From contig JBAJFE010000054.1 in NCBI GenBank assembly GCA_037903355.1, positions 62,001 to 126,000 on the forward strand: a DNA stretch of 64,000 bases. The letters run 5' to 3'. This DNA comes from Trichuris trichiura. Taxonomy: Eukaryota; Nematoda; Enoplea; Trichinellida; Trichuridae. The stretch's first letter is position 1, and every line of letters begins with the position of its first letter. Positions 24,473 to 35,895 of the stretch are shown here, piece after piece. The notes below the pieces were generated by a model that did no database searches, was not told the DNA's origin, and saw only the letters and a list, made by a program, of their open reading frames with translations. The position numbers and the translations under genes were made by a program.

Positions 24473-25036
24473 TTATTTCTGCAGACTGTTTTTCGAAAAG
24501 TCGACGAGAGCTGCTGGCTGCCCAAGATACGACCGAACTAACCTGTCGATGTTGGGCTCGATCCAGGTAACTTGCAGACGCAGATCACCGCGTCTTACTA
24601 CTTCCAACCGACTGCGTTTCTTCGTCACTAGGTCTGTAACGATACTAAATGCGCGCTCCACTAGACTCGATGAGGGAAGACAAATCAGGAACTTTTTTGC
24701 CACATCCCACACGCTAGGGTACAACTCCAGGACTTCTTTCTGCAGGCAGAACTGCTGATAACCCTGTGACAACATGGTCTTCAACTCGAAGTTCAACTGC
24801 AACTCCAGCAACACTTCTTGCAGTGACATCTCTTGCGAAACTGGAGCGAGCGTAGGAGAAAAGCAAGCGTACAGGCAAAGCGTTTGCAGAAAATGCGTGA
24901 GCAACACGCAATTCCCCGTCGCTAACGGGTATGCCTGCATTGTGGCTGCGTGGATGACGGACGCGACGAAAGAAAGGGAAGTAAAAGGGAGTCGACTTTT
25001 GAAAGAGCTAAAGCATGAGATGGTAATCGTTGACAA
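24473..25036 (-). pseudogene. hAT transposase C-terminal dimerisation region
   Basis: The minus-strand frame contains SSSLVERAFSIVTDLVTKKR followed by RGDLRLQVTWIEPNIDRLV, the signature of the hAT C-terminal dimerisation domain of ZBED5/Buster-type transposases (usual form S-x-LVERGFS and RGDLRL). The zinc finger and most of the catalytic domain are absent. It is a remnant of the element at 24348. Confidence 0.75.
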
Positions 25037-25370
25037 AATTGTAAAGCAGAGACATTGCTAACAAGCTACGCCAACACGCGTTAATCGCTACTTGAATTGT
25101 AAAGCAAGTGCAAACATATCGCAAAAACTATGGCACATTTTGATAACGCGGGCAACTATTCTCTGATGTGAATCATGTGCTCTGCGCTCAATGCTTCTCA
25201 GCAGAAACTTTCCTTTACTCAACCCTACGCCGGGAAGGTCACAGTGTCAATCCTGCGGTCCCTTCCGCCGTGTGTTCTCTGATTGGCCTTTTTCACGAGC
25301 GGTGATTGGTTCATGTGCTGGATTGGGGGTAGCCGGCATCATGCATACTATGCAACTTTATCTTAACCAG

Positions 25371-25659
25371 TGTTGCCGACTAGTTTTCCTGTTCGTTCGG
25401 ACATGACAGGTTGGAAGGGCGCGCCCACGTTAATTTTTCATCTGTGCGTCACCCCTATACGCGAACGCTACCACCCTTCGCGATCTGCTTTCATTCTTGG
25501 CCGCGCGCTCGTTTTGGGTGGTCGGAAGTTACGGCCTTCTTTCGGTTGCAATAAAGCGTCGCCTTTTTTCTCGACTCTGTCTGATCTCGCTCTCGCTAAG
25601 CGGGGCGGCAGTAACTTTGTTGCCCAATCTTAGAACCAGCGCACTCTCGACCGGCAACA
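25371..25659 (+). repeat. 5' LTR of BEL/Pao element
   Basis: Length 289 bp, starts TGTTGCC and ends GGCAACA. It contains CAATAAAGCG as a polyadenylation signal, followed by a T-rich stretch. I saw no difference from the 3' LTR. Confidence 0.95.
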
Positions 25660-25662
25660 AAT

Positions 25663-25680
25663 TGGTGCCTCGAGCCGGGA
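25663..25680 (+). other. candidate primer binding site
   Basis: TGGTGCCTCGAGCCGGGA starts three bases after the 5' LTR. TGG is the complement of a tRNA CCA end. The priming tRNA was not identified. Confidence 0.6.
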
Positions 25681-25738
25681 GACGATCAACGGTTGGTGTT
25701 TTCATCGGCGAAGCACTCGTAAGTCCACGCACAGTACG

Positions 25739-28700
25739 ATGTCAGAGCCTACACGCACGACTAGGGTTAGATCTCGTCGGCGCCTAGTGACAAGGGCGGG
25801 CCTGCACGCGTCGAGGCCCAACCGCCGCTTGTCTTCTCGTTCAGCGCCAGATCTATCACCACGGCCTGATGTTGTCGAGCTAGCGACGGGCATTGCCGAA
25901 GCTATTGGAAACCGCTTGGTTGCGCAGATAAGCTCCAGTATCGAAACTCTGCGCCTGGAGATGTCTTCATTGGCGACTCGTGAGCCGGAAGCGGCCTGTA
26001 GGAACGAACAGGGTGTTCGTCACGGAAGTCTCGATACGAGTGGCGTCAGAACTGTAGCTGATAGGATTCCTGACGGGCCGGCCGTTGTTTTAAGCCAGTT
26101 GGATTTGGGCACTCCGGGAACAAATCCAACACGACCGTCGTTGACTAACAATCAAGACTTCCACAGCAGTGAACATGCTATTAAAGGCACATCATCGCTT
26201 GGCTATTGTCACCATCGATCTAGTTCCGTTAGTCATTGTGCATGTGCTGCCTGCCCGCAGGGTGACTGCCTTGATTTACGACGACGTCTCCCAAAACTTG
26301 AAATACCTCATTTCACTGGCAACCCGATGGAATGGCCTATGTTTTTGTCAGCCTTTCAACAGTCCGTGCACAGTGTGTTGAATTCTGATGCTGATCGCCT
26401 GTGTATCCTCCGGGAACTGCTTTCCCCAGAGATACGTAAGTCGATGGCTAAGTACCTGTATGATCCCCGACAGTACAATCACGCGCTTGAAGTTCTCCAG
26501 CGTCGTTTCGGCGACCCGCAGCGAGTAGTTCACGCATGCCTGAAGTCCTTTGACACCTTGCGCCCATGGAGCGATTTTGACTATAACGGCCTTCGCGTGT
26601 TCTCACAAGAGCTGGAGGGCATCGTGTCTGTTTTATCTCTCGGCGGGCATGAGGTGGAAATTTGCTCGTCCAGTAACGTCAGTACCGTAGTTAAGAAGAT
26701 GCCAAAACAGCTCAGGGATGACTGGGGTCGATTCGTTATGAAGAAAATTAAGCCAAGATTTCCGAATCTACGCGACTTGTCTGATTGGATCGGAGAACGT
26801 AGGGAAGCAGCAGATGTAGTTACCGATGATTTGGATTCTGCACCCTACCGCTCAGTCCGTTCATCTTATGACAAAAGAAGAAAACTCCGCGTAATGGCCA
26901 TGCCGACGTTAGCCGACACCTCGGTTCCCGTTTGCATATTGTGCAATGGTGAACATTCGCTTCCGTCGTGTCCTGTATTTATTGGCATGCGGGCTGAACA
27001 GCGGACTGAAGTCGTCAGGAGTAAGGCGTGCTGTTATCGTTGCCTACTAACGGGCCACACGGCCAAGCAGTGCGATACTCGCAACCGTTGCACCGAAGCT
27101 GGTTGCAATGCAACGCACCATCCAATGCTACACGGCGCTCCGCGTCTCTTTGATAAGAAGCGATCGTCAGAAACTGCACGTCGCGAACAAAGCAAACACT
27201 ATATGGGTTCCGTTTGCAATGAAAGGAAATCTCAGTGCCTATTGCCTATCGTTCCTTTGATGCTCGTCGCACCCGACGGGCGACGTTACCGTACACGCGC
27301 CCTTCTCGATAGCGGTAGCGAGGTGAGTATGTTACATCTGGATGTTGCAAACGCTCTCGGGTTGCATGGACCAAAAGAATCTTGCCGCTTTACGACCTTC
27401 TATGACCAACAACCATCCGTAAGAGTTCGACGTGTATCCTTCAAAATCGCGTCGACAGACGGTCTGTTTTCGTTAAACATCGAGGATGCCTACGCCGTGC
27501 CCAAGTTACAGTTGCCCACGCAAACTTTGGATGTAAACACTGTCGCACGAGATTTCCCGTTCCTTCGCTCTGTAACTATTGATACTGATGGGCCTTCAGA
27601 CATTTGCTTGTTGATCGGAATGGACTACCCGGCTGCACACGCAGTATTCGAGTCGAAGTTCGATCGAAAGAATCACTATGGTCCTCGCGCTATTTTAACG
27701 CCATTTGGTTGGTCTATAATTGGTCCCTTACCCTGCAAATTTGAAAGACCGCAAGAAAGGCACTGCTACCGTTTAGCAGCATACGATAGTTCGGACTCAT
27801 CGGTCGCAGAACGGCTGTTGGACAAGTTCTTTAACTACGAACTGACTTGCGCTCCCTTGAGCAACGATAAGCCTGTCACTCCCGACGAGAAACGCGCTTG
27901 GCAGATCCTGGAAGAGACCACACAGTTCAATGGTGAGAGATACCAAGTTGGACTGCTGTGGAAGGATGACCAGCCGGATCTCCCTATCAACCGCGTTGCC
28001 GCGTTGCGAAGATTTGCTTACCTGGAGCGTCGTCTGAACGCTGATCCAGAAATGCGCCAAAGGTATATTAATGTAATGCAGGAATACATCAGTGCAGGCC
28101 ACGCGAGAAAGTTGTCACCCTGCGAACTCAACGCTGGAACACCAGGCCGCACGTGGTGGTTACCGCATCACCCAGTAGTAAATCCGAACAAACCGTCGAA
28201 ATTGCGGATAGTTTTCGATGCCGCCGCAAGATTTAAAGGCGCGTCTCTCAATTCCGCGCTGCTGAAAGGCCCTGACCTTATAGGGAATATGGTTTGTGTT
28301 CTCCTCCGGTTCCGTCTATATTCTATTGCGATCAGCAGCGATATTACTAAAATGTTTCACCAGGTTATGGTAAGACCGTCTGATCGCTCAGCATTACGTT
28401 TTGTCTGGAAGGAACCCGGATCTGATCAACCGATCAGTGACTATGAAATGACAGTTCAGATTTTCGGTGCGACTTCCTCACCGGCAATTTGCGCGTACGC
28501 CCTGAGGAGAGCGGCTATGGATTCGGGCGACCGAGCTGAAATTATCACACGCCAAGTTATTGACCACTTTTATGTCGACAACTGGTTGTCTTCCTTTCAG
28601 TCCGAAACAGAAGCCGTTCAGGTGGCCACTGAATTGAGGACCGCCCTGGACCGAGCAGGCTTCAAGCTGTCACAATGGGCTTCCTCTAACGCCACCGTCA

Positions 28701-31177
28701 TTAAAGCCGTCAGTGAAAATTCTTTAACATCTGTGAACATGGACCTTGATTCAGTGCCTGTCGAGCGAACCCTCGGTCTTACATGGGACCCGAACAGAGA
28801 CGGTTTCATACTGCATTTTAACGTCCAGTTGGGCAGTCGAACCAAGCGTGAAGTACTACGGACAATAGCTACTATGTTCGATCCACTGGGATTTCTTGAG
28901 CCAGTCACCCTACTCGCGAAGACCATCATGCAGACCATTTGGAAATCAAAAATCGCCTGGGACGATCTCCTGCCACCAGCCATTATGGAACGCTGGCATC
29001 AATGGTCAGCGTCTTGCCTTGAAGCCGGTCCGCTGATCATTCGTCGTTGCATACTACCTACGACACACGCTTCCTCAGTCGAGTTGCACTTATTTGCTGA
29101 CGCGTCGGAAGTTGGGTACGGAGCCGTGGCGTACTTACGACTTGTAGAGGACGCTAATATTAACGTCAGCTTTGTGATGGCGAAGTCACGAGTGGCACCG
29201 ATTAAACCGATCACCACGCCTCGAATGGAGCTTAATGCCGCAGTTATGGCGGTACGTTTGATGAACACGATCAAACGCGCTCTGCGTTTGAACTTTGATC
29301 AAATCATGTTCCATGTGGACTCGACCACGGTACTGCGCTGGATATCTGCTACTTCGTGCCGTTTCCACACATATGTGCGGAACCGCATCGGCGAAATTCA
29401 CGAATGCACCGTTCCCGACCAATGGCACTACGTTCGTGGGAATGAAAACCCAGCAGACGACTGCAGTCGCGGTCTGTTTGCGTCAGAAATGCACTCTAAT
29501 CATCGGTTTCTTCGAGGCCCAAGTTTTCTTTGGCGCGAACGTGAAACGTGGGCACCCGCGCCTGAGCTTTCAGTAACAAACGAGTCAAACGAGGATGATC
29601 CAGAGATCAAAACGGGAATTTGGACAGGGGTCGTCAAAATTGTGTTAGATCGCATAGACAAAATGGTCGAGAACGCCTCTCGACTTGAACGTCTTTTACG
29701 CACCACTTCGTATGTTCTACGTTTTGTTTCCAACTCGCGAGAAGTTAACAGAAACAACCGACGCAAAGGTCCGTTGTCCGTTGTTGAGATCGATGAGGCT
29801 TTCACTCTTCTCCTCCGCTTAATCCAAGCCCGTGCCTTCGGATCAGAAAAATGTGCGTTGTTGGAGAAACGCCACATCAGCAAAGGGTCGTCATTGCTTG
29901 CGCTGACCCCCTTTATAGATGAAAGGGGACTGCTACGGGTGGGTGGCCGATTGGATAAGGCCAAACTCCCGTTGGATTTTCGCCACCCGATTATAATTCC
30001 GCACGCTGAACGCCTTACCCAACTGATTGTGTTAGATATCCATGCTAAAATCGCACATGCATCCACCGAGCGGACGCTGCACGAATTGCGGAAGCGTTTC
30101 TGGCTACCAAAGGGAAGAAGAGCCATTCGTCGTGCAATTCGTCAGTGTGGATTCTGCAAGAAAGCCTCCGTACGACCGGTTGAGCCATTCATGGCCGGCC
30201 TACCGTTGGCCCGAGTCACACCAGGACTCCCAGTGTTCACCAACTGTGGAGTGGACTATTTCGGTCCATTTGAAGTACTCGTCTTTCGAAGACGAGTAAA
30301 GCGTTGGGCATGCATGTTCACTTGCCTGGCGACACGAGCAGTTCATCTGGAAATGGCATACTCGCTAGACACGGACTCCTTCCTCGCTGCTATGTTTCGC
30401 TTTGAGCAACGCCGTGGAACGCCAGCCGCCTACTGGAGCGACAACGGCAGAAATTTTGTCGGCGCAGATCGAGAGCTGAAGAATCTTTTGCAACGTCTGG
30501 ACCAAACGAAAATTACTGAACGTTTATCTCTAAGAAGAGTCGTGTGGAACTTTATTCCGCCGAGCTGCCCACACATGGGCGGAGCTTGGGAAGCTCTGAT
30601 ACGGTCAGTGAAGCGCTCCTTAAATGTAGTGCTGCAAAGGCAAGTGTTGACGGATGAAATCCTTTTGACCGCGATAGTCCATGTTGAATGTATTATTAAC
30701 GGGCGGCCATTAACATATCTGCCCTCCGAAAGCGGTGATCCACAACCATTAACGCCGAATCACCTGCTGATGGGAAGGTCTGTGCCAGACGTGGCACCAG
30801 ATATTATTACTGCAGAAGATGTAAGCCTCAAGAAACGCTGGCGTCACGCGCAATTCTTGGCTAACCAATTTTGGAAACGTTGGATAAAGGAATACCTGCC
30901 GACGTTAATCAGCCGGAAAAAATGGTGCCGGACACAGAGAAATCTCCAGAATGGCGACGTCGTCATTATAATGGAAACAGATACGCCCCGTGGAAGTTGG
31001 CCACTTGGAAAAATACAAGAAGTGTTTCCCGGAAATGATGGAGTCGTTCGTTCAGCTCTAGTACGGACGAACGGAGCCACCGTCCACCGGCCGGCGACAA
31101 AACTGTGCCTGCTAGAGTCGGCCGACGAAGATGTGGACAGCCCATCAGTCCACAGGGCCGGCGGTGTTGCCGACTAG
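25739..31177 (+). CDS. BEL/Pao Gag-Pol polyprotein, 1812 codons, intact
   Basis: Order of domains by rough residue number: Gag core of the DUF1759 type (about 185-330, KLEIPHFTGNPMEWPMFLSA); a zinc knuckle-like cluster (about 400-455, CYRCLLTGHTAKQC); a DUF1758 aspartic protease (about 515-530, LLDSGSEVSML, D-S-G motif); reverse transcriptase (about 800-960) with SDITKMFHQV and catalytic HFYVDNW (Asn in place of the second Asp is usual in Pao elements); RNase H (about 1110-1260, LFADASEVGYGA); integrase with an H2C2 zinc region (about 1440-1475) and D-D-E catalytic residues near 1503 (VDYFG), 1567 (WSDNG) and 1615 (GGAWEAL); then a DUF5641 C-terminal module. The stop TAG lies 10 bp inside the 3' LTR. 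There is no frameshift or internal stop, so the copy looks potentially autonomous. The first ATG after the leader is taken as start. Confidence 0.95.
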   Translation: MSEPTRTTRVRSRRRLVTRAGLHASRPNRRLSSRSAPDLSPRPDVVELATGIAEAIGNRLVAQISSSIETLRLEMSSLATREPEAACRNEQGVRHGSLDTSGVRTVADRIPDGPAVVLSQLDLGTPGTNPTRPSLTNNQDFHSSEHAIKGTSSLGYCHHRSSSVSHCACAACPQGDCLDLRRRLPKLEIPHFTGNPMEWPMFLSAFQQSVHSVLNSDADRLCILRELLSPEIRKSMAKYLYDPRQYNHALEVLQRRFGDPQRVVHACLKSFDTLRPWSDFDYNGLRVFSQELEGIVSVLSLGGHEVEICSSSNVSTVVKKMPKQLRDDWGRFVMKKIKPRFPNLRDLSDWIGERREAADVVTDDLDSAPYRSVRSSYDKRRKLRVMAMPTLADTSVPVCILCNGEHSLPSCPVFIGMRAEQRTEVVRSKACCYRCLLTGHTAKQCDTRNRCTEAGCNATHHPMLHGAPRLFDKKRSSETARREQSKHYMGSVCNERKSQCLLPIVPLMLVAPDGRRYRTRALLDSGSEVSMLHLDVANALGLHGPKESCRFTTFYDQQPSVRVRRVSFKIASTDGLFSLNIEDAYAVPKLQLPTQTLDVNTVARDFPFLRSVTIDTDGPSDICLLIGMDYPAAHAVFESKFDRKNHYGPRAILTPFGWSIIGPLPCKFERPQERHCYRLAAYDSSDSSVAERLLDKFFNYELTCAPLSNDKPVTPDEKRAWQILEETTQFNGERYQVGLLWKDDQPDLPINRVAALRRFAYLERRLNADPEMRQRYINVMQEYISAGHARKLSPCELNAGTPGRTWWLPHHPVVNPNKPSKLRIVFDAAARFKGASLNSALLKGPDLIGNMVCVLLRFRLYSIAISSDITKMFHQVMVRPSDRSALRFVWKEPGSDQPISDYEMTVQIFGATSSPAICAYALRRAAMDSGDRAEIITRQVIDHFYVDNWLSSFQSETEAVQVATELRTALDRAGFKLSQWASSNATVIKAVSENSLTSVNMDLDSVPVERTLGLTWDPNRDGFILHFNVQLGSRTKREVLRTIATMFDPLGFLEPVTLLAKTIMQTIWKSKIAWDDLLPPAIMERWHQWSASCLEAGPLIIRRCILPTTHASSVELHLFADASEVGYGAVAYLRLVEDANINVSFVMAKSRVAPIKPITTPRMELNAAVMAVRLMNTIKRALRLNFDQIMFHVDSTTVLRWISATSCRFHTYVRNRIGEIHECTVPDQWHYVRGNENPADDCSRGLFASEMHSNHRFLRGPSFLWRERETWAPAPELSVTNESNEDDPEIKTGIWTGVVKIVLDRIDKMVENASRLERLLRTTSYVLRFVSNSREVNRNNRRKGPLSVVEIDEAFTLLLRLIQARAFGSEKCALLEKRHISKGSSLLALTPFIDERGLLRVGGRLDKAKLPLDFRHPIIIPHAERLTQLIVLDIHAKIAHASTERTLHELRKRFWLPKGRRAIRRAIRQCGFCKKASVRPVEPFMAGLPLARVTPGLPVFTNCGVDYFGPFEVLVFRRRVKRWACMFTCLATRAVHLEMAYSLDTDSFLAAMFRFEQRRGTPAAYWSDNGRNFVGADRELKNLLQRLDQTKITERLSLRRVVWNFIPPSCPHMGGAWEALIRSVKRSLNVVLQRQVLTDEILLTAIVHVECIINGRPLTYLPSESGDPQPLTPNHLLMGRSVPDVAPDIITAEDVSLKKRWRHAQFLANQFWKRWIKEYLPTLISRKKWCRTQRNLQNGDVVIIMETDTPRGSWPLGKIQEVFPGNDGVVRSALVRTNGATVHRPATKLCLLESADEDVDSPSVHRAGGVAD

Positions 31178-31453
31178 TTTTCCTGTTCGTTCGGACATGA
31201 CAGGTTGGAAGGGCGCGCCCACGTTAATTTTTCATCTGTGCGTCACCCCTATACGCGAACGCTACCACCCTTCGCGATCTGCTTTCATTCTTGGCCGCGC
31301 GCTCGTTTTGGGTGGTCGGAAGTTACGGCCTTCTTTCGGTTGCAATAAAGCGTCGCCTTTTTTCTCGACTCTGTCTGATCTCGCTCTCGCTAAGCGGGGC
31401 GGCAGTAACTTTGTTGCCCAATCTTAGAACCAGCGCACTCTCGACCGGCAACA
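31165..31453 (+). repeat. 3' LTR of BEL/Pao element
   Basis: Length 289 bp, same ends and apparently same sequence as 25371-25659. The reading frame of the polyprotein ends inside it at 31175-31177. The target duplication ACCAG follows. Confidence 0.95.
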
Positions 31454-31578
31454 ACCAGTATGCACAATACCAGATTCTCGGACCCCACCTTCCGATGCAC
31501 TTCAACATGAATGCCTTGGGTGGGGAATGGACCCCCTGTTGGGGCACATGCCCCACTGTGAGAATCATTGGTCTACAT

Positions 31579-33984
31579 GCTCGTCAGCAAAGGCAGAACA
31601 GGACGACCAACGTGCTTGCCAGAAATGAAGTTGCATTCTTCAGACGGTGAATGGCGAACGAGCAAGATTCCAAATATGCCACACATACTGACCCAACCAA
31701 ATGTAAACGGCAGGACTGATCACGAGATGGAACTTCGGTAACGTAAGGCCTTTGCGTGGCTAGCACGTATTATCAAGCAAATGAAGCCAGAGTCCCACGT
31801 GGTTCCTAAGGTCACCTCAACATCTGTTCAAATGTTTCAAGCGAAAGTAAAATTTAGCAACACAAGAAAAAATCAGAGTATGCATTATTGGGGACCGGGA
31901 GCTGTTCCGGAATGAGTGAAGGTTGTACCAGACTTCGGCGTGGAGGAAATAACGATCTCTACTCAAGTGACTACACGTTGCGAATGCTAACGACCGACTT
32001 TTGTCCGCGAAGTGAATAAGATTCGCTAAGATCATGTGACTTCGTTCCTTCAAAGTATCACCGCTTCCGGGTGCTGTTCATTCAGATATTTTTTCACTCT
32101 TTCCCCGCTTTGGGCACACTTTTCTACTTCGAATGATCGCTAGACAAAATGTGATGATCCATTTTCTCGATTGGTTAAGCAGAGCAATGCTTTACAATCA
32201 CGCATATTTTTTCAACGCCAAGCAATTGCTATGTCCAAGAAAAAAATAAGCCTGTTAAGCAATGCTAAATTTACTCGTTCATTCTATACAGAAATAGATT
32301 CTGCGGTTTCAACAACCGTGAGGCTTTCAAAATGAGTTTCATTCTTCTTCTGGCCATTCCACTCTACTGGACTCGCAATCAACTTGATCTATCAATTTCA
32401 AGCAGCACTTCGGACCATCAATCACGACTTCAACTACTTTAACAGCAGAAGTAGACGAGTCATCAACGTTATCCGCTGGTATACCATCGGACCTATCCTG
32501 CGCCATGGAAGCTTCTATTTTCTGCTTTGCTGGATCAAAATCGCCCTCACATTTACTGAAATCGAGCGTGCAAAAACGATTGTTCATACATCGTAGCGGA
32601 TGAACGAACTCTATGTGCCACCAGTCGACCATCACTTAAACGAGTAGTTGAAGTGAAACCTCAGTAATCTAGAAAATAAATTATGAGTGTTCCTTCCTTC
32701 TTCAACCGTTGCTGCACCTCTCGGCTGGTTGAATACCGTAGCACTGAACTACCTTTCATTAGTTACTTCTGATACAGCAACAGCAATATAACGCCATTAT
32801 TGCAACAATACTTTTAATACCAAAACCCCAGAATTGTTACAAACGCCTCAGCAATAGTGTTAAGCTACCAACCTGTCCGTTGACGTTCAACGGATGACGT
32901 TGAACGACCACGGCTATGTTTATGCTGTTTTTCAATCGCAGCTTTCCAGCCGTTGTCGTAGATGCCTGTAAGTAGACTGCGCAAGTGCCCTACCGACGAC
33001 ATTAATGCAGTTTATTTACAGGCTAATGACAACAGGAAAAGCCGTGACTGAAGAACAACATGGAAATTAGACTGTTAGCAGCGTTAACCTTTAGGAGCAA
33101 ATAATAGAAGTAAATGTCAGAAAATAATTCTCATCACCTACCAATGATTGCAAGAAGACAAAACCGCTGCAAACATCAGGTATCGTATGCCAGATGCGCA
33201 GGTGTTTATCACTGCGAATGCACCCGCATTAGACAGCCAGTCCACTACAATGAGTTTGTAAGGCAACTGACTTGGAAAATTTTTTGCAAACACGTCAGCG
33301 TAAGAGAGGCACAATATCATCCAAATCAAAGTTTGAAAAATAAATCAAATCATAAAAATAAGGCGTTTTGTGAAGGGCGCATAGGTTTTGATGGCTGTTG
33401 TACCCGTGCACTTGTTTACTGAAAAAATGAAAGAACAGGGACATCGAAGCTTCCTGGACGATCTGGCGAAAGCATAAGTTGAGCTTTAATCGTTGGAATA
33501 TAATGGTTCAAAGCCGGTCCATCTTGTTTGAAGGTTCATTTTCCTTTGCTTGTTGCGATGCTTGCTTTGTTTTATCCTTTTTCCGACGTTTTCCGGGCCT
33601 TGTTTCGCAGTGATCCAATTTTACAAGATCAGTGAAAGTTGAGTGAAAGGGAAGAAGGAAACAGAAGGAAGGCACTATGATGGGGACGTAAACGAGGAGC
33701 TGGCTGCTAAGAGGTTGGGAAACATTCACATGTCATTTCCGATGAGCAAAGGCTCACCAATAGTATAGCTTTAGCAAATTATGAATGCGCTTCCAGTCCG
33801 GGCGAGTTTGTAATCCACTCGGTTTACCTATTCAGTCAGACAAACGCACTTTGCACTTCTTGCCCCATGGGTGCATCAACTGCACTTTTTTTCTCCTGTT
33901 AAGATTGTGACGAAAAAATAAGTTGTTCGTTCGCCAAACCGGTTAACTGCAACTACAATATGCCTTGCTGCTTATGTAAATCTA
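31579..33984. other. intergenic, two unassigned open frames
   Basis: A minus-strand frame 32339-32635 ends in an acidic tail (RVEWPEEE) and has a possible acceptor just upstream, so it could be a last exon. A plus-strand frame 33114-33422 encodes a basic, Cys-containing 102-residue sequence. Neither resembles a known family and neither has supporting partner exons. Confidence 0.25.
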
Positions 33985-34157
33985 CTTTAGCAAGAATAAT
34001 GAGCAAAGGATTGCCTAGTGAATTTTGTAAGGTAGGAAATGATTTAAAAGCAGTAAGAATGTGCCTGCTAACTATGGCCCAGTCATGAGCACAGTTTCAC
34101 TTGGAGTTGCTCTGCTGCTCATACTATTCTTATTGCCTCGAAATCCCGAACGATGCG
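33985..34157 (+). pseudogene. relic first (signal-peptide) exon of the micro-exon family
   Basis: The 33989-34084 block matches 9369-9463 and the start MSTVSLGVALLL (from 34085) matches MNTVSLSVALLL of copy 2. Compared with copy 2 the exon is 8 nt shorter, so it ends in phase 1 before GTAAGA instead of phase 0 and could not join the family's phase-0 exons. It is probably the orphaned front of a disrupted copy. Confidence 0.55.
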
Positions 34158-35729
34158 GTAAGAGGACTTTTATTTTGAAACTGCGCTACTTCTTGTTGCA
34201 TTAACCATGTCTCCCGCGTTATCATGCTCTCATCTGTCACAGTTCCACTGTATAAAACAGAGCTTCCCAAGAGGGCGCTGGAATGCGTGAGGCAGACTGG
34301 GCGGCTCCAACTGCCAAAAGAACCCCACCTGCTTAAACTGTTCGAATGCCAGTTAAGGATAGGCATGAGAACCCGAGCAGGATTAATGTTGCACGGCCGA
34401 GACGTAGACTATCTCCCCTTTTACATATTCGTTAAATCTACCTGTCGCCTAACCTGACTTGTGGACGCTGTCCAGTGCGAAGGACTTAGCATATATTATA
34501 ATTAGGCGCATTGTTTGCTGTAGCTTAGAATTGAGCGTGCATCGTGCGAATCGCAACTTCCCTAGAAAAAAGCAGATGTTTCTGCTTATCTGTGCATACT
34601 GTTCAAAATACCGTCTCCTTTGGTGCATAAATTAATGCTTATTGGGCATTTATGTTTGCAAGCCTGGAAACCGGTTTGACGGTATGCTATCACCTCTTTT
34701 TTATCTTCAGTCTTCTAAAGACGACTGTAACGACAAAGTTCCCCATTTCTTTTGCCTCATAACACCTAGCCGAGCAAAAATTTAGTGAGTTACGGGCCTG
34801 CTGACGAAGAAGCGAAATACTGCAGATGAAAAATGACGGAAACATAAGGCTCCGACCAGCTCATTTTGAAGCAAAGGTAGAAAAGCAGCTTTCACCGGGT
34901 CTTTCCCAAACCTAACAGCAAAATTAGGCAGAATAATATGCTCCGCTATGACTCTGGGTACAACAAGCGAAAAAGCCTGTGTAAAACCCATTTTCGCTTG
35001 CCCAAATTGTTGCGCGGACATCAAACTCGCTCTCGTAAGCAAAGTCAGCAACTAGAAAGCGAAAGCGCTGGAAAATTTCTGCATCGAGAGGGAGCGGTAA
35101 GGAGAAAGTCGGTGGGAAACAGTGGTCTAAAACTTAGTACTGCTTTCCCGCTTACATACAAAGTTATTAATATAATACCGGTGAAGCTATTTTAAACAAG
35201 AACCTAACCTGTTTAAATTCTGTAAATACGCACTGGTTATCATTTGAGCAGCAAAAGTTTTCTAAAGTCACGTGTTTACTCAATCATGTGCCTCTCGTAT
35301 TTCTGGAACTTTTATTTGGTAGATTGTTCTATCAACGGCTTTAACGCGAGGCATGCTATGGGCAAAATATGCCAATATTCCATTCTTTTATTACTACTGC
35401 TCCAGCGATAAATGAAATGTGGATTAATTATAAAACAAGCTATCTATTAACAAACGAATCCACTGTACCCCATAGAAGAAGCTTGAAACTCAAGTAAACC
35501 AAACTATTCTTCCTTTCATATACAAACTCAATAAAATAGGTGATCAAGTTGAACGCGTTTTGTATGAGATTAAAACAAATTGCCTTTTTACGGCTTACCT
35601 GTCATTTACTAATACTCTTTTCACTACTCGTGCGATTTAGGGAAGTTGCAGATTGTTCCAATGGACCTGTAAAATGAAAACGGGTGAAACACTTGTACAA
35701 GGGTGAATAATTAGTGTCTCATACTGAAT
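34158..35729. other. no recognisable gene
   Basis: This is the stretch between the relic signal exon and the decayed Pao element. No micro-exon of the family and no coding frame with recognisable similarity was found. Confidence 0.45.
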
Positions 35730-35734
35730 AGTAT

Positions 35735-35895
35735 TGTTCCGGCTGAAGCTGGAACTAATGATGAGCAGAGATACCATGTGTACCTGTACATTCTACCGTA
35801 TAACACGTTGTTAGATTCTGTAGACTCAATAAACAGTCAGTCGGAAGCTGGGTCATTGTTAGTCTCACAGCCAAATTCGAATTTGGTTGTGAACA
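35735..35895 (+). repeat. 5' LTR of decayed Pao element
   Basis: 161 bp. It represents the uninterrupted form of the LTR; the 3' copy holds an extra 167-bp solo LTR plus a 4-bp duplication. Confidence 0.9.

Larger units (their letters stand above)
25371..31453 (+). mobile_element. full-length BEL/Pao LTR retrotransposon
   Basis: Two 289-bp LTRs (TGTTGCC...GGCAACA) enclose a single uninterrupted 1812-codon frame. The 5-bp target duplication ACCAG is present on both sides (25366-25370 and 31454-31458). The LTRs appear identical on direct comparison. This indicates a recent insertion, into an older hAT element. Confidence 0.95.
24348..31570 (-). mobile_element. degenerate hAT element (Buster-like) split by a BEL/Pao insertion
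   Basis: The left end CAGTGTTCCTCA and the right end TGAGAATCATTG are imperfect inverted repeats. Flanking octamers GTCTACGT (24340-24347) and GTCTACAT (31571-31578) match at 7 of 8 positions and have the central TA of Buster-type hAT target duplications. Without the 25371-31453 insertion the element is about 1.1 kb, so it is internally deleted. It retains one transposase fragment on the minus strand. Confidence 0.75.

Noticed and set aside
25702..30126. Several open frames antisense or shifted within the BEL/Pao element, one of 208 codons
   Set aside because: They are shadows of the 1812-codon polyprotein, which carries all recognisable domains.
32941..33060. Two short plus-strand exon-like pieces around GTAAGT at 32971 ending in TAG
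   Set aside because: Splice-like signals are present, but there is no upstream coding exon, no similarity and no paralogue to support a gene.
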